This document shows positions 1-6,139 of a stretch of 18,582 nucleotides of DNA, in pieces. Every line of letters begins with the position of its first letter. Position 1 is the stretch's first letter. The DNA is taken from contig CAKQOW010000049.1 in assembly GCA_934256595.1 (NCBI GenBank), positions 1 to 18,582 on the forward strand. Reading direction: 5' to 3'. Position numbers and translations under genes: made by a program. The notes under the pieces were generated by a model. That model made no database searches. It was given only the letters and a program-made list of their open reading frames with translations, and had not been told where the DNA came from. The stretch comes from an uncultured Clostridia bacterium. GTDB taxonomy: Bacteria > Bacillota > Clostridia > Peptostreptococcales > Anaerovoracaceae.

Positions 1-2786
1 ACAAAGTCCTTTTCAATCTTCATATCATCATCACCGACTTTGAGAACGCATTTGCCGCCGGCTTCAAGCTCTGCTACAACTGCTGCCGCATCTGCAGCTG
101 CAAGGGCTGCTCCGAATGCCTTGATGTTTTTGCCCAGAACAGGTCCAGCAACCTTGAAGTTAGGCTTCAGTGAGTAGTTCATGTATTTATCAAGCTGTTT
201 TTCAAACTTAACGTCCCTGACATTGAGTTCCTCCATAATGAGAGGTACAAGGTCCTCTATAAGGGCTTCATATTTGCCGTCTACAAGGATTTCGTTAAGC
301 GGCTGTCTTACTTTAATTCTTTCTTTTTCACGGATACCTCTGCCCAGCGCAACCATATCCCTTACAAGGTCCATTCTTTCCTCTACCTTTTCGTCGATCA
401 GGTCTGCGTCTGATTTAGGGAAGAAGCTCAGGTGAACTGATTCGGCGCCTGTAAGGTCTGTATAAATCTCGTCTGAGATAAACGGTGCAAACGGAGCCAT
501 AAGCTGCGCAACGCCTACGAGAATTTCGTATGTTGTAGCGTATACGCTCTTTTTGTCCTCTGTAAGCTCTTCTGCCCAGAATCTTCTTCTGGCTCTTCTG
601 ATGTACCAGTTTGACAGGTCCTCAACCACGAAGTTCTGTATCTTTCTTACAGTCTTCATGTGATCGTATCTGTTCATTTCCTCTGTAACATCATCGATGA
701 GTCTGTTGTACTTGGAGAGTATCCATCTGTCAAGCTCAGGGCGTTTTCTGTAGTCAACAAATACCTTGCCGATATCTATGTTGTCCTGATTTGAATAAAG
801 TACGAAGAAGTTATATACATTCCTGAGTGTTCCGAAGAATTTGCTTGTGATCTCTATAAGGCCGTCCTCGTCAAACTTGGTCGGTGACCATGCAGGTGAG
901 GTGTGAAGCAGATACCATCTGGTTGCGTCTGCGCCGTATTTGTCAAGCATTTCAAACGGATTTACGGTGTTGCCCACGTGCTTGCTCATCTTCTTGCCGT
1001 TTTTGTCGAGTATAAGGTCGTTTACCAGTACGTTTCTGTACGGAGCCTGTCCTTTAATGAATACTGAAATTGCAAGCAGCGAGTAGAACCAGCCTCTTGT
1101 CTGGTCTATACCCTCGCAGATAAAGTCTGCAGGGAACAGCTCTGTGTCAAAGTTCTCGGAGTTCTCAAACGGATAGTGCTGCTGTGCAAACGGCATAGCT
1201 CCCGAGTCAAACCAGCAGTCCATAACCTCAGGTATTCTTGTCATTTCCTTGCCGCAGTGAGGGCATTTGATATGAACGTCATCAACATACGGTCTGTGAA
1301 GCTCTATGCTCTCGTCTATGTCTTCTATTGATTTTTCAGCCAGCTCTGCTCTTGAGCCTATACATTCAAGGTGTCCGCATTCGCATCTCCAGATAGGAAT
1401 AGGGGTTCCCCAGTATCTGTTTCTTGAGATTGCCCAGTCTTTTACGTCTGCAATCCAGTTGCCGAATCTCTTCTCTCCTACATAATCAGGATACCAGTTG
1501 ACTTTGTTGTTAGCCTCAACCAGCTGCTCCTTGAGCCTGCTCATTTCGATGTACCAGCTTGGCTTCGCATAGTAGATAAGCGGTGTACCGCATCTCCAGC
1601 AGTGAGGATAGTTGTGCTCAACCTTTGCTTTTGCGAAGATTTTGTTTTCGGCTGCCAGCCATTTGATGATTTCAACATCGAGGCCGTCTTCCATTACAAA
1701 TCTGCCCTCCCATGGAGTTGCAGTGTAGAGTCCCTGCTCGTTTACAGGGTTTAATACCGGCAGATTGTATTTCCTGCCGCACTGGTAGTCGTCTTCACCA
1801 AAAGCCGGAGCGGTATGAACGATACCTGTACCGTCTTCTGTGGTTACATAGTCCATACATGTAACGAAGAACGCTTTTTTGTCAGCCTTTACAAACGGCA
1901 TAAGCTGTTCGTATTCTATATATTCAAGGTCGCTGCCTTTCATTTCTTCGAGGACCTCGTAGTTGCCCTCGCCCAGCACCTTGTCTGCAAGGCTCTTGCC
2001 TACATAAAATACGCTGCCCTCTTCATCGCCTGCAGTCATCTTAACCTTGAGGTAATCGTAGTCAGGTCCTACTGTAAGCGCCACGTTTGCCGCCAGTGTC
2101 CAAGGGGTAGTTGTCCACGCAAGGAAGTATTCGTCTGCGTCTTTTCTTTTGAATTTTGCTGTGATAGTTGTTGTCTTGACTTCCTTGTAGCCCTGCGCAA
2201 CCTCGTGTGATGCAAGACCTGTTCCGCATCTCGGGCAGAACGGAAGTATCTTGTGGCCTTCATATACAAGACCTGCCTTAAAGAATTCCTTGATAATCCA
2301 CCAGCCTGTTTCGATATAGTTGTTGTCCAGTGTGATATACGGGTTCTCCATATCGGCCATATATGCCATACGGTCACTCATCTGCTCCCACATGTCTGTG
2401 TATGTGAATACAGACTCTCTGCATTTCTCGTTGAATTCTTTGATGCCGTATTTTTCGATGTCCTGCTTGCCGGACATTTTGAGCTGCTTTTCGACTTCGA
2501 TTTCAACCGGCAGTCCGTGAGTGTCCCAGCCTGCCTTACGGTGAACCTGATAGCCCTGCATTGTCTTGTAACGGTTTACGGAGTCCTTGAGGGTTCTCGC
2601 CATTACATGATGTATGCCCGGTTTGCCGTTGGCTGTAGGAGGGCCTTCGTAGAAGTTAAACGCCGGCATACCCTCTCTTGTTGATATACATTTGCCCAGA
2701 AGATCTTCTTCTTTCCATTTAGCTACCTGTTCTTTCTGAACCTCGGCTATAGGTTTTTCTGATAAGTTTTTAAACATTTGTTTCAT
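1..2786 (-). CDS. ileS: Isoleucyl-tRNA synthetase, type 2 (IleRS2), 3' end cut by the window
   Basis: Charges tRNA-Ile with isoleucine in the cytoplasm. About 928 residues are visible; the C-terminal anticodon-side tail lies beyond base 1. Seen in the translation: the N-terminal motif PPTANGKPGIHHVMAR (class I signature as GIHH, residues 57-60), the CP1 editing domain with a threonine-rich AWTTTPWT segment (near residue 225) and GTGIVHTAPAFGEDDY (near 320-333), several Cys pairs (FCPRCG, CWRCG, RCECGH, CPHCG), and the second class I signature KMSKH at residues 599-603. The GIHH signature and Cys pattern fit the IleRS2 clade rather than the housekeeping IleRS1 type. The start is the ATG at 2784-2786, only 2-3 bases from AAAGGG; the in-frame ATG three codons later (2775-2777) is better spaced from that site and is an alternative. 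It is controlled by the upstream T-box. Identity is certain; the exact start is less so. Confidence 0.97.
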   Translation of the reverse strand, partial: MKQMFKNLSEKPIAEVQKEQVAKWKEEDLLGKCISTREGMPAFNFYEGPPTANGKPGIHHVMARTLKDSVNRYKTMQGYQVHRKAGWDTHGLPVEIEVEKQLKMSGKQDIEKYGIKEFNEKCRESVFTYTDMWEQMSDRMAYMADMENPYITLDNNYIETGWWIIKEFFKAGLVYEGHKILPFCPRCGTGLASHEVAQGYKEVKTTTITAKFKRKDADEYFLAWTTTPWTLAANVALTVGPDYDYLKVKMTAGDEEGSVFYVGKSLADKVLGEGNYEVLEEMKGSDLEYIEYEQLMPFVKADKKAFFVTCMDYVTTEDGTGIVHTAPAFGEDDYQCGRKYNLPVLNPVNEQGLYTATPWEGRFVMEDGLDVEIIKWLAAENKIFAKAKVEHNYPHCWRCGTPLIYYAKPSWYIEMSRLKEQLVEANNKVNWYPDYVGEKRFGNWIADVKDWAISRNRYWGTPIPIWRCECGHLECIGSRAELAEKSIEDIDESIELHRPYVDDVHIKCPHCGKEMTRIPEVMDCWFDSGAMPFAQQHYPFENSENFDTELFPADFICEGIDQTRGWFYSLLAISVFIKGQAPYRNVLVNDLILDKNGKKMSKHVGNTVNPFEMLDKYGADATRWYLLHTSPAWSPTKFDEDGLIEITSKFFGTLRNVYNFFVLYSNQDNIDIGKVFVDYRKRPELDRWILSKYNRLIDDVTEEMNRYDHMKTVRKIQNFVVEDLSNWYIRRARRRFWAEELTEDKKSVYATTYEILVGVAQLMAPFAPFISDEIYTDLTGAESVHLSFFPKSDADLIDEKVEERMDLVRDMVALGRGIREKERIKVRQPLNEILVDGKYEALIEDLVPLIMEELNVRDVKFEKQLDKYMNYSLKPNFKVAGPVLGKNIKAFGAALAAADAAAVVAELEAGGKCVLKVGDDDMKIEKDF

Positions 2787-2811
2787 TACCCTTTCTGTTT
2801 TAGTTGTTTGG

Positions 2812-3031
2812 GGATATAAAAAATCCCCAACTCACAAAAGTGAATTAGGGACGATTTTACAAAACCGCGGTACCACCCTAGTTACATATTTGAAAATATG
2901 TCTCTCATTAGTACAACAGGCTCCGGAGTGATATTCAGTCCTGCTTCACCGGTGCTCTCTCAGCATATGAGCATCTCTCTGTAAGGGTATTACGCAAGCT
3001 TACTGGTTCCATCACAGCCAATATTCGATTA
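2812..3031 (-). ncRNA. T-box riboswitch leader of ileS (isoleucine specifier)
   Basis: A T-box leader senses uncharged tRNA and lets transcription continue into the synthetase gene. On the minus strand the conserved T-box sequence TAGGGTGGTACCGCGG lies at 2865-2880, followed by an antiterminator/terminator switch. The 5' Stem I part contains GAATATCACTCC, where ATC (2930-2932) followed by A is in the expected place for an isoleucine specifier codon, matching the downstream gene. The 5' end is set from the predicted promoter and is approximate. Confidence 0.95.
2815..2850 (-). terminator. Intrinsic terminator of the ileS T-box
   Basis: On the minus strand CCCTAATTCAC (2840-2850) pairs over its whole length, with G-U wobbles, with GTGAGTTGGGG (2825-2835) around a TTTT loop. 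ATTTTTTAT follows. The CCC at the 5' side overlaps the bases that pair with the T-box AGGG in the antiterminator, so the two folds are mutually exclusive. Confidence 0.93.
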
Positions 3032-3037
3032 CTATTC

Positions 3038-3067
3038 ATTTTACTAAAAAAGTAATGGGGGTGTCAA
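3038..3067 (-). promoter_or_regulatory. Sigma-A promoter of the ileS T-box transcript
   Basis: On the minus strand a perfect TTGACA -35 box (3062-3067) is followed after 18 bases by TAAAAT (3038-3043). The transcript would start near 3031, just upstream of Stem I of the T-box. Confidence 0.8.
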
Positions 3068-3095
3068 GAGTTATGCGGGCAAAAGTTTAATAAGA

Positions 3096-3175
3096 AAGCA
3101 GCATATGCAACCTGCACACACTGCTCTTCATACAAACACTATTCGTTATCTCTCAAAGGAAACGGTATGCTGCTT
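3096..3175. repeat. Perfect 10-bp inverted repeat between ileS promoter and the nuclease gene
   Basis: AAGCAGCATA at 3096-3105 is repeated as TATGCTGCTT at 3166-3175, with 60 bases between. It lies in the 187-base gap 3068-3254, between the ileS promoter and the 3' end of the nuclease-like gene. Nothing else in this gap looks like a gene, and I see no clear intrinsic terminator for the nuclease-like gene. It may be a weak terminator fold, a protein site or chance. Confidence 0.4.
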
Positions 3176-3254
3176 AATTCCGTCGTCCTTACTTCGGTCA
3201 GAATATCATATAACCTTTAATTATCATTCGGCCTTATTCTCTCATAAAATCATA

Positions 3255-4097
3255 CTATAACTTATCGATCTCTTCTCTGGAAAGTCCTGAGGTTTCAGCA
3301 ATAATTTCTATAGAAACACCTCTGTCTTTTAATGCCCTGGCCATTTCCTGCGCTTTAAGTTCAATACCCTGTTCAATTCCTTGCTCAAGAATTTGCTTTC
3401 TGCCCTGTTCCAGTTTCTTTTCATATTTCTTTTCGTACGCGAGCCTCATCTCATCTTCAACCGACATCATACGCTTTATCTCCTCATCGTCCTGAAACTC
3501 TCTGACCCTTGCATCTATCTTTTCGATGAAGTCATCTTCTCCTGCAACTTCACCTTTATTAAGATATTTAAACAAGGCTCTGAACCTTTCAGGCACCTTC
3601 CCCGCACTGCAGCTGGCGTTCAGGATAATCGTATACCTCTCGTCATTAAGCGGTATACCGTACTTCTCATCAAACATTCTGAATGAGTAAACAGGCTCAT
3701 CAATCTTCATTTCATCATACATACAAATAAATATGATATATGATGGCATCAGTTCGTTGTAATCCCTTCCTTTTTTAAGTTTGTTTACATCAATCGCAGC
3801 GCCGTAGTAACGGCTGCGCTTCGGAAGGTTCTCCCTGTTTTCCACCTGCATTTCAATATCGTACCAGCCCCCATCATCTTCAAAAAGTACATCAAGTCTT
3901 ATCGACTTTGATTCCATTCCGGTTATGACAGTAGCCTCTGAAACGGAAATCTCCCGTTTATGGATTATTATGTCCTTTACTTTTCTGTCAGGGAATATTA
4001 TGCCAAGCATATCCCTGCACAGTTCCTTGTCTTCCATTACCTTGGCAAACATAAGCTGTGTGCTGAATGGATACAATATTTTATTGTTTTTGTTCAT
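3255..4097 (-). CDS. Rpn-family PD-(D/E)XK nuclease/putative transposase (PDDEXK_2)
   Basis: A 280-residue protein of the group annotated as Rpn recombination-promoting nucleases or PDDEXK_2 'transposases'. The N-terminus (LYPFSTQLMFAKVMEDKE) and the core IRLDVLFEDDGGWYDIEMQV, carrying D69, E82 and Q84, match the D...ExQ catalytic pattern of the family; LPKRSRYYGAAID follows, as is usual. The C-terminus is charged with a short EQG-repeat helix (residues about 231-250) and a small helical end. The Rpn proteins of E. coli are DNA endonucleases that promote RecA-independent recombination; whether this one cuts DNA is inferred. The start at 4095-4097 has GTAGG upstream. It has its own promoter and no flanking terminal repeats were found, so it behaves as a single gene rather than an insertion sequence. 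Confidence 0.85.
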   Translation of the reverse strand: MNKNNKILYPFSTQLMFAKVMEDKELCRDMLGIIFPDRKVKDIIIHKREISVSEATVITGMESKSIRLDVLFEDDGGWYDIEMQVENRENLPKRSRYYGAAIDVNKLKKGRDYNELMPSYIIFICMYDEMKIDEPVYSFRMFDEKYGIPLNDERYTIILNASCSAGKVPERFRALFKYLNKGEVAGEDDFIEKIDARVREFQDDEEIKRMMSVEDEMRLAYEKKYEKKLEQGRKQILEQGIEQGIELKAQEMARALKDRGVSIEIIAETSGLSREEIDKL

Positions 4098-4155
4098 GTT
4101 TTTCCTACCTGTTCTCTATACAAAAGAATAAGGTAGAAGGCTTTGCAGTATATAT

Positions 4156-4184
4156 AGTATACCATTGCTATACATAAACATCAA
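4156..4184 (-). promoter_or_regulatory. Promoter of the PDDEXK_2 gene
   Basis: On the minus strand TTGATG (4179-4184), a 17-base spacer and TATACT (4156-4161), with TG one base before the -10 box (TGGTATACT, extended -10). It lies about 60 bases upstream of the start codon. Confidence 0.72.
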
Positions 4185-4217
4185 CTTTATTATGTGAACA
4201 AAATATGCATCCTGCCT

Positions 4218-5576
4218 CTATTTCCACAGTTTATCAGGATAAATCCCTTTGTCTTTCATTGACTGCAGCGCAGCTGTAACGCTCTCCTTATCCTCTTTGT
4301 ATGTCACACCGTACCATTTGTCAGCAGAGCTCAAAATCTTTACTTTTGCAATGCCCTCTGATATGACTTCATCCACCACGCCCGGCAGGAAGTATTCACT
4401 CTTTTGCGGGTTGCTTTCTAAAGTCTGTTTCAGAAACTCAGGAAATCTTTTTTCCAGCTGCTTCATAAAATCTGCAGTAAATCCCCAGAAGTTCATAGAT
4501 ACAGGGGTTCCCTTGTCAACATAAACAAGGCGCTCTCCCTCCTCATAGGCTATATCCTCTCCGTGCCACATTATCTTTGTTCTCTCATTGATATCCGCAA
4601 GATATCCTCCGCTGTCAACATCACAGACACCTCTTGAAACATAGCCGCTTTCGGAAAGAGTGTTTTCGACCTTGTATGCCACCATACAATAATCATCTTC
4701 CGCCTGCTCCAGAAATTCATAAATGGCAAGGAATGCCCCTGCACCGTAAAAGTCATCTGCATTGATTACTGCAAACGGCCCGTCAACTATGTTTCTTGCC
4801 GCAAGCACAGCGTGGCCTGTTCCCCACGGCTTTACTCTGTCCGCAGGAATTTCAAATCCCTTTGGGATATCTTCAAGGCTCTGATAGGCATATTCAATAT
4901 CCATATACTTATCAGCTCTGCCTTTAATCAGTTGTTCGAAGTCCTCCTGCATTTCCTCTTTGATAACTATAACGGCTTTTTTGAAGCCTGCCATATATGC
5001 GTCATACAGGGAAAAGTCAAGAATAATCTCTCCCTGCTCCGTTATTTTGTCCATCTGCTTGAGGCCGCCGTATCTTGAACCCATTCCGGCCGCCATTATT
5101 ATCAATACCGGTTCTTTCATTTGATTTCCCTCCCTGATGTCCTGATATATATGCTTTCGCATTTCGTACAGACTGCAAAACCTGTCATAATCTCTGTCCA
5201 TAAGAAAAGCGTACGGTATTTCTTTATCTGAAAGCGTCTGCTCCCAGAGCTGCTCAATACCAAGATCCTCATCTGCTATGTATACTCTGCCCTGCTTCAG
5301 AATATCAGCGCACATATCGTCAAGCGCGATACCGTCACTGCAGGCAGCGACAAATTCTGATTTGGCTTCAAGACTTTTAAGCGCTTCGTATTCCTTGTTT
5401 CTGTAGCCGTGCTCTCCGTCCATCATACATATTTTTCTGATGCTCCTGCCGTCAGAATCCTCTATAAGCTTATCAATATCAATATATTCATAGCCATATT
5501 TCTCTGCCAGCTCCCGCGCCAGCTGTTTCCTGCGGCTTCCTATAAAGCCGGTTACATAAATTCTGCTGCTGTCCAT
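4218..5576 (-). CDS. Fusion: degenerate shikimate-kinase-like domain + sugar-nucleotidyltransferase-like domain
   Basis: 452 residues. Residues 1-150 follow the shikimate kinase fold from end to end: IYVTGFIGSRRKQLARELA, YEYIDIDKLIED, GRSIRKI, DGEHGYRNKEYEAL, and an ending LYEMRKHIYQDI like the family's ER-PLY segment. However, the P-loop GxxGxGK[ST] has become GFIGSRRKQ and the GGG motif has become CSDG, so kinase activity is doubtful. Residues 153-452 form a nucleotidyltransferase of the glucose-1-phosphate uridylyl/thymidylyltransferase type: LIIMAAGMGSRYGGLKQ (158-174), WGTGHA (251-256), INADDFYG (271-278). That half normally stands alone in Clostridia. The full-length start has GGAGGT (5581-5586) five bases upstream. 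The substrate is unknown; a sugar-1-phosphate is the family expectation. It is a single gene with its own promoter. An internal start could release the transferase alone. Confidence 0.85.
   Translation of the reverse strand: MDSSRIYVTGFIGSRRKQLARELAEKYGYEYIDIDKLIEDSDGRSIRKICMMDGEHGYRNKEYEALKSLEAKSEFVAACSDGIALDDMCADILKQGRVYIADEDLGIEQLWEQTLSDKEIPYAFLMDRDYDRFCSLYEMRKHIYQDIREGNQMKEPVLIIMAAGMGSRYGGLKQMDKITEQGEIILDFSLYDAYMAGFKKAVIVIKEEMQEDFEQLIKGRADKYMDIEYAYQSLEDIPKGFEIPADRVKPWGTGHAVLAARNIVDGPFAVINADDFYGAGAFLAIYEFLEQAEDDYCMVAYKVENTLSESGYVSRGVCDVDSGGYLADINERTKIMWHGEDIAYEEGERLVYVDKGTPVSMNFWGFTADFMKQLEKRFPEFLKQTLESNPQKSEYFLPGVVDEVISEGIAKVKILSSADKWYGVTYKEDKESVTAALQSMKDKGIYPDKLWK
5118..5135 (-). promoter_or_regulatory. 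Strong internal ribosome binding site and ATG at the domain junction of the fusion gene
   Basis: On the minus strand AGGGAGGG (5128-5135) stands seven bases before an in-frame ATG (5118-5120), which is codon 153. It falls exactly between the kinase-like half and the nucleotidyltransferase half. Translation from here would give a 300-residue transferase, the usual length for the family. Confidence 0.6.
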
Positions 5577-5601
5577 ATATACCTCCGCTCGCTTTGTTAT
5601 A

Positions 5602-5629
5602 ATTATATAATATTATTTGTCATTATCAA
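5602..5629 (-). promoter_or_regulatory. Promoter of the kinase-like/nucleotidyltransferase fusion gene
   Basis: On the minus strand TTGATA (5624-5629), a 16-base spacer and TATAAT (5602-5607), ending 25 bases before the start codon. Its -35 region is interleaved with that of a plus-strand promoter. Confidence 0.7.
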
Positions 5630-5645
5630 AGGATTGAGATATAAT
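5617..5645 (+). promoter_or_regulatory. Plus-strand promoter of the 58-codon remnant
   Basis: TTGTCA (5617-5622), a 17-base spacer and a perfect TATAAT (5640-5645), 34 bases before the ATG at 5680. It overlaps the opposing promoter, so the two polymerases would compete. Confidence 0.65.
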
Positions 5646-5679
5646 TTGTCTGAAGAATTTATATGTAAAGGAGAACACT

Positions 5680-5856
5680 ATGATATATCTTGGTACAGAT
5701 ATTGAAAAAGATGCCGCCATGTCAGTGGCAAAGCTTATGGCGGCTGCGGCAAAAACTGCGCCTAATGAATTGAATTCAAGGTCTGCAGGCTTTGACGGAT
5801 CCAGAGGGTTAACAGTATATATAATTTTCAGTAAGAAGGCATATACCACAAAGTAA
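5680..5856 (+). pseudogene. Truncated remnant resembling the N-terminus of a DUF2148 protein
   Basis: A 58-codon frame starting at an ATG preceded by AAAGGAG with six bases of spacing. The first 28 residues (beginning MIYLGTDIEKDAAMSVAKLM, then AAAAKTAPNE) resemble the start of DUF2148 ferredoxin-like-domain proteins, which typically read 'EVAKLM-AAARTAPKA-G'. After that the similarity stops and the frame runs through FDGSRGLTVYIIF to a TAA; the rest of the domain, with its cysteine motifs, is absent. The promoter, ribosome binding site and a downstream hairpin are all intact, so a 58-residue peptide may still be made. The family match is from memory of short motifs and is tentative. Confidence 0.45.
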
Positions 5857-5870
5857 ATGTATATGCCTTT
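5836..5870 (+). terminator. Hairpin ending the 58-codon remnant
   Basis: AAGGCATATA (5836-5845) pairs perfectly with TATATGCCTT (5860-5869) over a 14-base loop that contains the stop codon; TTTAATATTAT follows on the plus strand. The U-tract is broken, so strength is uncertain. It also separates this frame from the convergent HEPN fragment. Confidence 0.55.
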
Positions 5871-5874
5871 AATA

Positions 5875-6126
5875 TTATCTCCATTTTTCAATTTCTTCTT
5901 TGAGCTCTCTGAACATATCATAAAACTCATTCTTGCACTGATTTACAATTTCAACTGCAATCTTATGGTTATATGCGTGCGCCACATTATTTCTTGCAGA
6001 AAAAGCCTTTAACCATACCTGTTCGTTATGTATCATTCCTGCCTGATAAGCCGTCTTTAATATGGTCTTTGGTGAGCCTGCAGCGCTCTCTTTAAAAGCA
6101 CTGCAAAAGTTATTATATCCCTGCAC
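5875..6126 (-). pseudogene. N-terminally truncated HEPN protein (HI0074 / nucleotidyltransferase-partner type)
   Basis: An 83-residue frame matching the C-terminal half of HEPN proteins that pair with MNT nucleotidyltransferases: SPKTILKTAYQAGMI, then ARNNVAHAYN, holding the RX4H ribonuclease motif of the HEPN toxin family, then a long acidic helix to the end. Full family members are about 130-145 residues; the front helices are missing, and the upstream DNA is the LCP gene, so they are not nearby in another frame. The start is a GTG (6124-6126) with GGGAAGGA upstream, 13 bases after the LCP stop codon, so it may still be translated as an operon tail. No MNT-type nucleotidyltransferase is seen next to it. 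Either a relict of a toxin-antitoxin pair or a short HEPN-like protein. Confidence 0.6.
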
Positions 6127-6139
6127 AGATATTCCTTCC

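Noticed and set aside
1815..2684. Plus-strand open frames opposite ileS
   Set aside because: They lie antisense to a continuous, well-conserved synthetase frame, have no ribosome sites and no recognisable domains.
3255..4097. Insertion sequence carrying a transposase
   Set aside because: The protein is of the Rpn/PDDEXK_2 group, has its own promoter, and no terminal inverted repeats or target duplications flank it.
5772..5813. EcoRI, PstI, BamHI and HpaI sites within 42 bases, resembling a cloning polylinker
   Set aside because: The bases between the sites are ordinary, the stretch lies in the open frame of the DUF2148-like remnant, and no vector sequence flanks it; a chance cluster is plausible in 18 kb.
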